From assembly GCF_040149665.1 (NCBI RefSeq), contig NZ_JBEFLP010000001.1, forward strand, positions 372,001 through 436,000: DNA of 64,000 bases. The letters are read 5' to 3'. Below, piece by piece: positions 45,125 to 55,793 of this stretch. The notes beneath the pieces were generated by a model. That model had not been told where the DNA came from. It did not search any database and saw only the letters and a program-made list of their open reading frames with translations. Position 1 is the stretch's first letter. The number at the start of each line of letters is the position of its first letter. The stretch is from Sulfitobacter sp. HNIBRBA3233 (lineage in GTDB: Bacteria; Pseudomonadota; Alphaproteobacteria; Rhodobacterales; Rhodobacteraceae). A program made the position numbers and the translations under genes.

Positions 45125-46432
45125 TCAGATGAACGTCAGGCCAAGGCTGATGATCACGCCCGTGATCGCAAGGTGGATGACGCAAAAGCCCATGATGTCC
45201 TTGGCGCGCAGGCCCGCAATGCCCAAGATCGGCAGCGCCCAGAACGGCTGGACCATATTGGTCCAGGCATCACCCCATGCCACGGCCATCGAGGCCCGCG
45301 CCAGATCCACACCCAGCGCTTCGGCTGCGGGCAGGATCACCGGTGCCTGCACGGCCCACTGACCGCCGCCCGACGGGACGAAGAAGTTCACGATCCCGGC
45401 CGAGATAAAGGCAAAGAACGGCAGCGTCGTCTCGGACGCCAGATTGACGAATCCGGTCGACACGGTGGCCGCGAGACCTGTCTGCACCATGATTGCCATG
45501 ATGCCCGCGTAGAAGGGGAACTGGATCACGATGCCCGCGCCGCCCTTTACCGCATCGGTCAGCGCGTCCAGCAGGTTGCGCGGCGTGCCGTGCAAGATGA
45601 TCGCCGCCGTCAGGAAGGCAAAGTTGATCACGTTCAGCGACAGCCCGTTGCCGGCCATGAAATACTGGATCAGCCATGCAACTCCACCCGCACCGATCAG
45701 CATCGACAGCGCCGGCGTGGTCTCCAGATATTCCGCTGGCGTGCGGTCTTCGGGAATTTCGCGGCGTTCTTCCTCCAGCAGGGCAGGATCGATAAAGACG
45801 CTCTCCTCCTCTTTCGGCATCATGCCGCGGTTCACCAGCGGCACCACGACAAACAGCGCGACCACGATGGCGAGGTTGAAGGGCGAAAAGATCGTCTCGG
45901 ACGTGGGGATGATGCCGGTGATATCGGCAAAGGGATGCCCCTCGGTCGCGATCGACAGCGGGACAGACCCCGCCAGACCGCCGTGCCAGACGATGAACCC
46001 CGAATAGGCCGATGCGACCAGCAGCCGGTAATCGACCCGCACAAGACGCGCGAGCTCCTTGGCAAACAAGGCCCCGACCACAAGGCCGAACCCCCAGTTG
46101 ATCCAGCTGGCCGCCAGCGACACGAAGCTGACCAGCAGGATCGCACCACCGGGGCTGCGGGCCATGCCGGCCAGCGCCGCCAGACCGCGCCGCACCAGCG
46201 GGGTCGAGGCCATCATATAGCCGGTCACCAGTACCAGCAGCATCTGCATGGAAAACGACAGAAGCGCCCAGAAGCCGTCGCCCCAGTAGGTGACCACCTC
46301 CATCGGCGTGCTGCCCTGCACGGCCATGGCCGCCACGGCGGCGATCAGCGTCAGGGCGGTGACAAAGACAAACGGGTCCGGCAGATACCGGTCGACGAGA
46401 CGCACCATCGGGCGCGAAATGGCGTTTAGCAT
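45125..46432 (-). CDS. atoE: Short-chain fatty acid transporter (AtoE family)
   Basis: A 435-residue inner-membrane transporter with about 11-12 helices, of the AtoE/TIGR00366 family. Seen: RYLPDPFVFVTALTLIA, WGDGFWALLSFSMQMLLVL, HGGLAGSVPLSIAT, FVPSGGGQWAVQAPV and AWGDAWTNMVQPFWALP, all typical. Family members take up short-chain fatty acids such as acetoacetate or butyrate. GGAGGA stands ten bases before the ATG. The leader contains a perfect 16-bp palindrome, a possible operator. Nearby genes do not reveal a catabolic pathway. Confidence 0.9.
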   Translation of the reverse strand: MLNAISRPMVRLVDRYLPDPFVFVTALTLIAAVAAMAVQGSTPMEVVTYWGDGFWALLSFSMQMLLVLVTGYMMASTPLVRRGLAALAGMARSPGGAILLVSFVSLAASWINWGFGLVVGALFAKELARLVRVDYRLLVASAYSGFIVWHGGLAGSVPLSIATEGHPFADITGIIPTSETIFSPFNLAIVVALFVVVPLVNRGMMPKEEESVFIDPALLEEERREIPEDRTPAEYLETTPALSMLIGAGGVAWLIQYFMAGNGLSLNVINFAFLTAAIILHGTPRNLLDALTDAVKGGAGIVIQFPFYAGIMAIMVQTGLAATVSTGFVNLASETTLPFFAFISAGIVNFFVPSGGGQWAVQAPVILPAAEALGVDLARASMAVAWGDAWTNMVQPFWALPILGIAGLRAKDIMGFCVIHLAITGVIISLGLTFI

Positions 46433-46462
46433 GGAAAAAGGTCCTCCGCTTTCATTCCAAGA

Positions 46463-46478
46463 GCTTCAAGCTTGAAGC
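46463..46478. promoter_or_regulatory. Perfect palindrome upstream of atoE
   Basis: GCTTCAAGCTTGAAGC, a perfect 16-bp palindrome without spacer, 31 bases before the atoE ATG. It is downstream of a possible minus-strand promoter (TTGTAA, 17 bases, CATATC). Position and symmetry suggest a repressor site for atoE; the regulator is unknown. Confidence 0.45.
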
Positions 46479-46540
46479 ATTGGCGCGGTGATATGCGGAT
46501 CTTTATCGATAATTACAACCGGATTTTCCACTCACCTCCG

Positions 46541-47227
46541 TTATAGCCTGTAGCCCCCCGATACCGTGATGACCTCGCCGGTGATCCAGCGCGCCGCGTC
46601 CGATATCAGGAAGCGCACCACCGGTGCGATGTCATCGGGCACACCGACCCGTCCCAGCGCGGTCAGCTCCGCGAATTTCTCGACCAGCGCCTTCGGACGC
46701 GGGCTTCCGCTGCGCTCGATCGCGCCGGGGGCGACGGCATTCACCCGGATGCCACGCGGCCCCAGCTCCCGCGCCATGCCGCGCGTCCATGTGTTGAGCG
46801 CGGCCTTGCTTGCCGAATAGCTGGTCGCGCCGAGGGCGGGCAGCACCGCGTTCACCGACGAAATGCTGACGATCCGCGCCCCCGCCGCCAGATGCGGCAG
46901 GGCGGCCCCCAGCAGCGCGGCGGGCGCGGCGACGTTCACGGCCATGTTGCGCCCGTCGTCTTCGTCATCGGGCAGCAGGGCGCCCGCGTTGTTCACGATC
47001 ACGTCGATCCGTCCGAACTTGTCCATGACCCGCTTGACGATGGTGTCCGCCGCCGCCGGATCGGTCAGATCCGCCGCGATGGCGTGGATGTCCGGATGCG
47101 CGCCCAGAAGCGCGTCGGGCGCCGTGCTGTGATAGGTCACCGCGACCCGGTGATCCCGCGCCAGATCCGATGCAATCGCCCGCCCGATCCCGCGGGCGGC
47201 CCCGGTGACAAGAACAACTTCCGACAT
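46541..47227 (-). CDS. Short-chain dehydrogenase/reductase
   Basis: A 228-residue classical SDR with cofactor motif TGAARGIG (8-15), NNAG (79-82) and the catalytic set S123/S124, Y137 and K141 (SYSASKAAL). The late stretch GVPDDIAPVVRFLISDAARWITGEVITVSGG is typical of FabG-like reductases. The substrate cannot be deduced. The ATG at 47227 begins just before the first strand; an in-frame start nine codons upstream is less likely. It is possibly cotranscribed with atoE, with a 108-base gap that contains the palindrome. Confidence 0.88.
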   Translation of the reverse strand: MSEVVLVTGAARGIGRAIASDLARDHRVAVTYHSTAPDALLGAHPDIHAIAADLTDPAAADTIVKRVMDKFGRIDVIVNNAGALLPDDEDDGRNMAVNVAAPAALLGAALPHLAAGARIVSISSVNAVLPALGATSYSASKAALNTWTRGMARELGPRGIRVNAVAPGAIERSGSPRPKALVEKFAELTALGRVGVPDDIAPVVRFLISDAARWITGEVITVSGGYRL

Positions 47228-47368
47228 TCCGACACGCCTTTCGCTGTTGCACACCAGAGGAGGGGGTGCGAAAATTAATCATTCATTTACAATATGTTAC
47301 CCGTGGGTAACCGGTTGGAGGCCGAGATCAGAATGGCCTGTTGCCCGCGCCCGTGCAACAGGCGCACG

Positions 47369-47398
47369 AAAAAACCCGCCACGCGATGCGCGGCGGGT
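47369..47398 (-). terminator. Rho-independent terminator of acnA
   Basis: On the minus strand an 11-bp stem (CCCGCC core, one G-T pair) ends in GGCGGGTTTTTTCG, 29 bases beyond the acnA stop. A second hairpin, CCTGTTGC / GCAACAGG, lies just beyond at 47338-47363. Confidence 0.85.
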
Positions 47399-47426
47399 CG
47401 GTGTTTGCGGTCGTGGCAGGCGGGGC

Positions 47427-50213
<2,787 letters not shown>

Positions 50214-50304
50214 ATGTGGCTCCGTTCCGGGGGTTGGCTACAAGCGATTAATTCAAGATGTAGATGCCGCATCGCGCGCGGCAATTCAACTGCAAAGGCG
50301 GTCA

Positions 50305-50324
50305 TTGTATACCATAGTACACAA
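50305..50324. promoter_or_regulatory. Paired GntR-type half-sites upstream of acnA
   Basis: TTGTATACCA and TAGTACACAA lie head to tail. Each fits T-N-G-T-N2-A-C-N-A, the GT...AC signature of GntR-family sites, and together they form a 20-base imperfect palindrome (8 of 10 positions symmetrical). The position is in the divergent gap between acnA and the DUF1223 gene, in its most AT-rich part, so the site could affect either. The regulator is not in the window. Confidence 0.45.
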
Positions 50325-50439
50325 AAGAAAGCGCAAATCCGCAACGATCGCTTTGTAACGGTGCTCTCTCGAAACGTTGATTGGTAGTTTCGGGTCTGTG
50401 CCGTTATCTGTCGTACACCCTGACGCCGGAGTTGGAATC

Positions 50440-51153
50440 ATGATGATCCGTGCCCTCAAGCCCCTAGGCTGTGCCCTGACCGGGGCCATGCTGTCGCTTG
50501 CGAAGCCCCTCTGGGCCGAGCAGCGCCCGGTGGTTGTCGAGCTTTTCACCTCGCAGGGCTGCTCAAGCTGCCCGCCCGCGGACGAGATGTTTCTGGCGCT
50601 GAGCGAGCGCGAGGATGTCATCGCCATCGCGCTGCACGTGGATTATTGGGACTACATCGGTTGGGCCGACGAATATGCGGTGCCCGGCCATGCGGACCGC
50701 CAGCGGGCCTATGCGCAGACCGCCGGCAGGCGTTCGATCTATACGCCCGAGATCATCGTCAACGGCGAGACCGACATCGTCGGCGCGAAGCCTATGGCGT
50801 TGTCCAAGGCGATTGCCGAGCACAAGGAGGCGCCGCGCAGCATCGATCTGGAGCTCACGCGCGACGGCGACACGCTGTCGGTGCGCGCCGAAGCACTGGC
50901 CGATCTGGCAGGCCCGATGGAGGTGCATCTGGTGCGGTTGATGCCCACGCAGACCAGCGAGATCACGCGGGGCGAAAACAGCGGCAAAACCATCGAGTAC
51001 AGCAATATCGCCTATAACTGGCGGGCCATCGGCACGTGGGACGGTGCCTCCGAGCTGGCGGTGACGGCGTCGGTGGAGGGCACCGATCCGGTGGTCGTGC
51101 TGGTGCAGGACGCCGGTGCGGGCGCTATTCGCGCGGCGGCGATCCTCGACTAG
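50440..51153 (+). CDS. DUF1223 family exported thioredoxin-like protein
   Basis: A 237-residue protein with an N-terminal signal peptide (about 1-27, ALTGAMLSLAKPLWAEQ). A thioredoxin-like domain has LFTSQGCSSCPPADEM (C41, C44), HVDYWDYIGW and TPEIIVNG, all hallmarks of DUF1223. The likely location is the periplasm; the redox function is inferred from the CxxC. The stop codon overlaps that of the convergent acyltransferase gene. Confidence 0.9.
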   Translation: MMIRALKPLGCALTGAMLSLAKPLWAEQRPVVVELFTSQGCSSCPPADEMFLALSEREDVIAIALHVDYWDYIGWADEYAVPGHADRQRAYAQTAGRRSIYTPEIIVNGETDIVGAKPMALSKAIAEHKEAPRSIDLELTRDGDTLSVRAEALADLAGPMEVHLVRLMPTQTSEITRGENSGKTIEYSNIAYNWRAIGTWDGASELAVTASVEGTDPVVVLVQDAGAGAIRAAAILD

Positions 51154-52055
51154 GGTTTCTTTTCCGGACGCCAGCGGCGGTGGACCCAGAACCATTGTTC
51201 GGGGTGCGCGCGCACACGTGCGGCCAGGCTGTCGGTGATGGCCTGCGTCATGGTCTCGGGGTCGGTCGGGGGCACCGGCGCTTCGAGCGTGGTTTCAAAT
51301 GACAATCCGTCGGGCTGGCGCACGGCGTAGAAGGGGATCAGCGGCGCATCGTAGCGCAGCGCGAGTTCCGCCGCCGACATCGCCGTGTTCGCGGGCTGAC
51401 CGAGGAAATCGAAAGTCGGCGCGCCGAACACATGCTGGTCGAACAGCAGCACCAGCTGCCCGCCGTCCTTGAGATGGCGCACGAAGCCCGCCGTGCCGCG
51501 CCGCCCTTGCGGGAAGACCGGGCCACCGAAGGCCTCCATCGTCTTGACGTAATGTGCGTTGAAATAGGGGTTCTTCATATCACGGTAGAGCCCGCCGATA
51601 TCGAACCCCCGCGCAACGAGCGCGGCGCGCGTCGCCTCGTAATTGCCGAAGTGGCCGGTCACCAGCACCACGGGCCGCCCGTCTTTGGCGGCCTCTTCGA
51701 GGGCCGCGACACCGGGGCCCGTCAGCGGGTTGCCGGCCATCCGCTCGGGGAAGTCATCGGAGGAATAATTCTCGATGAAGGTGCGCCCGACGTTGTTGAG
51801 GCAGGCGGCGGCGATGCGTTCGCGGTCGGCGCGCGGGGTGTCGGGCCAGACCAGTTCAAGATTGTCGAGCGCGCTGCGGCGGTAACCGGCGAGCGGGCCG
51901 ATCACACGTTCCACCATCCAGCCCATGAACCGCACGCGCCGCGCGTAGGGCAGGGTCAGCGCCAGCCGGATCAGGCCCACGATCAGCAGGTTGCTGACAT
52001 AGTGGCCGGACTTGCGGGCAAAGGAGGGATCCTTGGACGAACGGGCGGTGGACAT
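51150..52055 (-). CDS. LpxL/HtrB-like lysophospholipid acyltransferase
   Basis: A 301-residue membrane-associated acyltransferase of the LpxL/LpxM group that acylates lipid A precursors or related lipids. It has the H-x4-E motif in TGHFGNYEATR (H135, E140) and a hydrophobic N-terminal segment. RDMKNPYFNAHY, FPQGRRGTAGFVRHL and LLFDQHVFGAP are also family-typical, as is the end PEQWFWVHRRW. The ATG at 52055 gives a normal-length protein; the longer frame is shadow of fliG. Confidence 0.88.
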   Translation of the reverse strand: MSTARSSKDPSFARKSGHYVSNLLIVGLIRLALTLPYARRVRFMGWMVERVIGPLAGYRRSALDNLELVWPDTPRADRERIAAACLNNVGRTFIENYSSDDFPERMAGNPLTGPGVAALEEAAKDGRPVVLVTGHFGNYEATRAALVARGFDIGGLYRDMKNPYFNAHYVKTMEAFGGPVFPQGRRGTAGFVRHLKDGGQLVLLFDQHVFGAPTFDFLGQPANTAMSAAELALRYDAPLIPFYAVRQPDGLSFETTLEAPVPPTDPETMTQAITDSLAARVRAHPEQWFWVHRRWRPEKKP

Positions 52056-52120
52056 GAAACCTCTGTCTCGGGGACGGATTTCCAGACATAGCTTTCCCGC
52101 CGCGCCACAACAAGGCTTGG

Positions 52121-53221
52121 TCAGGCAGTCTCGTCCTCGGTGTCGTCGGGATCGATCAGGGCCAGTTCGCCGCCTTCTTCCATATCGCGGATCACGGCGA
52201 TGACCGATTGCATGGCCTCGTCGGCGTCCGCCGGTTTGACCTTGCCGAGCTCCTGCATCTCTTCGCGCAGCTGTTCGGCCATGCGGCTGGACATATTTTC
52301 GAGGATGAAATCGCGGGCCTCGGCAAATCCCTGCGCCTCGGCCCCGGCCATGGCGATGCGCAGCTGTACCGGATCGGCAAGGCGCAGGATGCGGGGGATA
52401 TCGCGCGGATCGACGCGCGCGGGGATGTTGCCGAAGGTAAAGATCGCGCGCCGCACGGCATCGGCGAGCGCCAGATCGGTTTCCTGCAAGCCGTTCAGCA
52501 CATCGTCGCGGATGGGGGTGGAGGAGGAGTTCAGTATCGCCCCCAGACGTTCGGCGGCGGCAGTGCCAAAGGCGGTCTCGGGCCGCTCGTCGATCTGGGC
52601 GGCAAGCGATAGGCCAATGCGGTCGACGGCGGCGGGCGTCACCTCGGCGGTGAGGGAAACCGCGTAGGTGATGCGCCGTGCCAGCGGGCCGGGCAGGCGG
52701 CCCAGCAGGGCGGCGGCGGGCTTCACGTCGAGTTTGGACAAAAGGACCGCGGCGACCTCGATGCTTTCGCCGCGCACGATCTCCTCCAGCACTTCGGGCT
52801 CCAGCGCGCGCAGGCGTTTCCACGGATCGCCCGCGGCGCGCACGCCCGCTTCCTTGCGCAGGCGTTTGGCGGTCTCGCGGCTGATCCGCCCCTCCAGCGC
52901 GTCAAGCGCACCGGCGATGCCACCCGGGAACGAAAGCCCCACCGCGTCGAGCGCGTCGGTGAATTCCTCGACGACGGCTGCCAGCGTGGCGCGGTCGATC
53001 ATGCGCATCGCGCCCATCTGGTGCGTCAGCTCGGCCTGAAGATCGGCGGGCAGGTCCTCCAGCGGGATATCGGCGCCTTCGTTGATCAGCAGGCGCACGA
53101 CGATGGCCGCCTTCGCGCGCTGGCTGAGGCTGGTATCGGGAACCAGACGCGGACGGTCGGCGCCGGCAAGGTCGGGGGCGGTGTTCTGCGCGACGAAGGC
53201 AACGGGGGCGAGCGATGACAT
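52121..53221 (-). CDS. fliG: Flagellar motor switch protein FliG (isolated gene)
   Basis: A 366-residue protein. After about 30 disordered residues come the N domain (LSQRAKAAIVVRLLINEGAD), the middle domain with EVAAVLLSKLDVKPAAALLGRLP, and the C-terminal torque domain (FGNIPARVDPRDIPRILRLAD ... GFAEARDFILENMSSRMAEQLREEM). The charged torque-helix pattern is present. No other flagellar gene lies in the window; the neighbours are an acyltransferase and a TPR protein. It is possibly a scattered member of a flagellar regulon or a specialised homologue; motility cannot be concluded from this gene alone. Confidence 0.85.
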   Translation of the reverse strand: MSSLAPVAFVAQNTAPDLAGADRPRLVPDTSLSQRAKAAIVVRLLINEGADIPLEDLPADLQAELTHQMGAMRMIDRATLAAVVEEFTDALDAVGLSFPGGIAGALDALEGRISRETAKRLRKEAGVRAAGDPWKRLRALEPEVLEEIVRGESIEVAAVLLSKLDVKPAAALLGRLPGPLARRITYAVSLTAEVTPAAVDRIGLSLAAQIDERPETAFGTAAAERLGAILNSSSTPIRDDVLNGLQETDLALADAVRRAIFTFGNIPARVDPRDIPRILRLADPVQLRIAMAGAEAQGFAEARDFILENMSSRMAEQLREEMQELGKVKPADADEAMQSVIAVIRDMEEGGELALIDPDDTEDETA

Positions 53222-53378
53222 GGAGAGACCTCGGGGCTGCGGATACCGGCCCCCGTGATCGCGCAAAAAGATGAACAAGCACTGAAGCGCGGCACCCGCA
53301 ATAGCGCCCGCGCCACGAAAAACGGCGCCGCCCGCGAAGGCCGCGCCGGTGGGGGGCGGACGCGCGGTGCGGCCGGTG

Positions 53379-53900
53379 CTACCAGTTGAAGGTCTGCCCC
53401 GTGGCGATGGCCGTGCGCAGGGATGCCTCGGCCCAAGTGCCGGTGCCGCCATGGGCGCGGATCGCGCGCAATTCGTCCAGTGCTGCGGCGATATTTCCCG
53501 CCTCGACAAAGCCCTGGCCCATGTAGGACCGTGCCAGCACGTTGGCTGGATTGCGGTCGAGCGCGCGGGCGTAATATGCCATCGCCACATCGGTCTGGCC
53601 CATCTTGCGGTGGGTGAACCCCATGTAGGTCAGCGTGCGGTCATCCTCGGCCGGCATTGCGGCAAGCACGGCCTGCGCGTCGGCATACCGCCCTTCGTAA
53701 GACAGCGCGCGCACCGCCTGATAGAGCGTGTCGACATCAAGCCGGTGGTTTGTGGCGCTGACGCATTTCTTGGTCTTTTCGTCGTAGACGAAGCCGGAGT
53801 CGCATTTCACGGCAGGTTTCGGCGGGGCGGTTTCGTCGCCGCCGGCAAAGCCCGCGACGGGCAGGGCGACGAAGAGGGCGAGGCTGAGGGCAAGGCGCAT
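53379..53900 (-). CDS. Exported TPR protein with Cys-x12-Cys motif
   Basis: A 173-residue protein with a cleavable signal peptide (about 1-19) and a short segment containing CDSGFVYDEKTKKC (C33, C46). TPR-type helical repeats follow (YEGRYADAQAVLAAMPAEDD, MGQTDVAMAYYARALDRNPA). The start at 53900 is preferred because GGAG lies nine bases upstream; an ATG five codons earlier lacks a ribosome-binding site. The cysteine segment recurs with the same spacing in the small exported protein at 54047. Function unknown. Confidence 0.8.
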   Translation of the reverse strand: MRLALSLALFVALPVAGFAGGDETAPPKPAVKCDSGFVYDEKTKKCVSATNHRLDVDTLYQAVRALSYEGRYADAQAVLAAMPAEDDRTLTYMGFTHRKMGQTDVAMAYYARALDRNPANVLARSYMGQGFVEAGNIAAALDELRAIRAHGGTGTWAEASLRTAIATGQTFNW

Positions 53901-53963
53901 CCGGATACACTCCATAAAATCGAGACCACGGGACGTGGACCGCTGCCCCGAAACATTAAACCG

Positions 53964-54000
53964 AAAAAGCCCGCCGGAAAGCGATGCGCGATCGACGGGC
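53964..54000 (-). terminator. Terminator after the 51-residue peptide gene
   Basis: On the minus strand a GCCCG / CGGGC hairpin, with inner CGAT/ATCG pairing, is followed by TTTTTCGGTTT. A second stem, GGGGCGC / GCGCCCC at 54019-54036, sits closer to the stop codon. Confidence 0.6.
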
Positions 54001-54046
54001 AGTCACATTATCGTGCAAGGGGCGCTGGCGCGCCCCTGTGCAAAAC

Positions 54047-54202
54047 TCAGGTTGTGGTGGCCACGCAGCTGTTGCTGGCGCTGTCGTAGACCGTGCCTTC
54101 GGCGCAGGACATCGCCTGCTTGTCGTAGTTGCATCCGGCGGCGAGCGTGAGTGTCGGAGCCAGAAGGAGGGCGGCGGTGGTCAGGGCAATCTTCAGTTTC
54201 AT
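54047..54202 (-). CDS. Small exported cysteine-containing protein
   Basis: A 51-residue protein that size-based gene calling may miss. The signal peptide is MKLKIALTTAALLLAPTLTL with cleavage near residue 22. The mature part of about 29 residues has three cysteines (C24, C33, C46) and CAEGTVYDSASNSC, the same spacing and VYD core as in the TPR protein next door. GGAGTAAT precedes the ATG, and a terminator follows the stop. The cysteine pattern recalls short chitin-binding or toxin-like folds, but no function can be assigned. Confidence 0.75.
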   Translation of the reverse strand: MKLKIALTTAALLLAPTLTLAAGCNYDKQAMSCAEGTVYDSASNSCVATTT

Positions 54203-54260
54203 TCAGTATTACTCCTTTGTTGCGTGAACCAAGGTTAGCGCGGCCAGCGTTTCGCACAAA

Positions 54261-54301
54261 GAAAAATCCCGCAGGGCGCGTTTTGTCGCAGCCTGCGGGA
54301 T
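54261..54301 (-). terminator. Rho-independent terminator of purB
   Basis: On the minus strand ATCCCGCAGG pairs perfectly with CCTGCGGGAT across a 16-base loop and is followed by TTTTTC, 40 bases beyond the purB stop. Confidence 0.85.
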
Positions 54302-54341
54302 CAGGAGCGCCCGCGAAACGGGCAGTCATGCGGTCGCGCGA

Positions 54342-55646
54342 TCAGTCGCCGAAGACGCGGGCGAAGATCGTGTCGACGTGTTTGGTGTGGTAGTCGAGGT
54401 TGAATTTCTCGTTGATCGCATCCACCCCGAGGGCGTTGACGACATCCGCATCCGCCAGAAGCTCCTCGCGGAAATCGGTGCGTTCCTCCCAGACCTTCAG
54501 GGCGTTGCGCTGGACCATGGCATAGGCGTCCTCGCGGCTGACGCCCGCTTGCGTCAGGGCCAGCAGCACCCGCTGGGACATGACGAGGCCGGGGAATTTG
54601 TTCATGTTGTCGAGCATGTTGTCGGGGAAGATCAGCATCTTGTCGATCACGCCTGTCAGACGGTTCAGCGCGAAATCGAGGGTGACCGTGGCGTCGGGGC
54701 CGATCCCGCGCTCGACCGAGGAATGCGAAATGTCACGCTCGTGCCAGAGCGCGACGTTCTCCATCGCGGGGATCACCGTCATCCGCACAAGCCGCGCCAG
54801 ACCGGTGAGGTTTTCCGTCAGCACGGGGTTTTTCTTGTGCGGCATCGCGCTGGAGCCTTTCTGGCCCATGGAGAAGAATTCCGCGCCTTCCAGCACTTCG
54901 GTGCGCTGCATATGGCGGATTTCGATCGCGACGTTCTCGATCGAGGAGGCGACGACGCCGAGCGTCGCAAAGAACGCGGCGTGGCGGTCGCGGGGGATCA
55001 CCTGCGTGCTGATCGGCTCCGGTGTGAGGCCCATCTTGGCGCAGACGTGTTCCTCGACCGCGGGGTCGATGTTGGCGAAGGTGCCGACGGCACCGGAAAT
55101 CGCGCCGGTGGCGACTTCGTCGCGCGCGGTGCGCAGGCGGCGCAGGTTGCGGTCCATCTCGGCGTAAAAGCGCGCGAAGGTCAGGCCCATGGTGGTGGGT
55201 TCTGCGTGGATGCCGTGGCTGCGGCCGACGCGCACCGTCATCTTGTGTTCCATGGCACGGCGTTTCAGCGCCGCCAGCAGCGCCTCGACGTCCGCGATCA
55301 GGATATCGGCGGCGCGTGTAAGCTGCACGTTGAAGCAGGTGTCGAGCACGTCGGACGATGTCATGCCCTGATGGACAAAGCGCGCCTCGTCGGCGCCCAC
55401 GTGTTCGGCCAGATGCGTCAGGAAGGCGATGACGTCGTGTTTTGTCACGGCCTCGATCTCGTCGATGCGGGCCACGTCGAATTCCACATCCTTGGCTTTC
55501 CAGACGGCCTCGGCGTTTTCGCGGGGGATCACGCCCAGATCGGCCATGGCATCGCAGGCGTGGGCCTCGATCTCGTACCAGATGCGGAATTTCTGTTCGG
55601 GGGACCAGATGGCGACCATATCGGGGCGGGCGTAACGGGGGATCAT
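54342..55646 (-). CDS. purB: Adenylosuccinate lyase
   Basis: Purine-synthesis enzyme acting on SAICAR and adenylosuccinate, 434 residues, the usual length of the alphaproteobacterial type. The fumarase-superfamily signature is SSAMPHKKNP (265-274) in a mobile loop. Other active-site parts are HQGMTSSDVLDTC and GRSHGIHAEPTTMG. Transcribed alone with a clear terminator. Confidence 0.97.
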   Translation of the reverse strand: MIPRYARPDMVAIWSPEQKFRIWYEIEAHACDAMADLGVIPRENAEAVWKAKDVEFDVARIDEIEAVTKHDVIAFLTHLAEHVGADEARFVHQGMTSSDVLDTCFNVQLTRAADILIADVEALLAALKRRAMEHKMTVRVGRSHGIHAEPTTMGLTFARFYAEMDRNLRRLRTARDEVATGAISGAVGTFANIDPAVEEHVCAKMGLTPEPISTQVIPRDRHAAFFATLGVVASSIENVAIEIRHMQRTEVLEGAEFFSMGQKGSSAMPHKKNPVLTENLTGLARLVRMTVIPAMENVALWHERDISHSSVERGIGPDATVTLDFALNRLTGVIDKMLIFPDNMLDNMNKFPGLVMSQRVLLALTQAGVSREDAYAMVQRNALKVWEERTDFREELLADADVVNALGVDAINEKFNLDYHTKHVDTIFARVFGD

Positions 55647-55793
55647 GCGAGGAGATTCCTTGTGGAGAAAGGGCAGCGGGGTTCCCGCGCGGCATAGACC
55701 GACCGGCGTCCAAGGACAAGCCTGCCGCGTTCCGCGGCGTCATCTGCGGGACGTGGGACATGGGGCGCGGGGGATGGCAGGCCGAGGGGTTCG

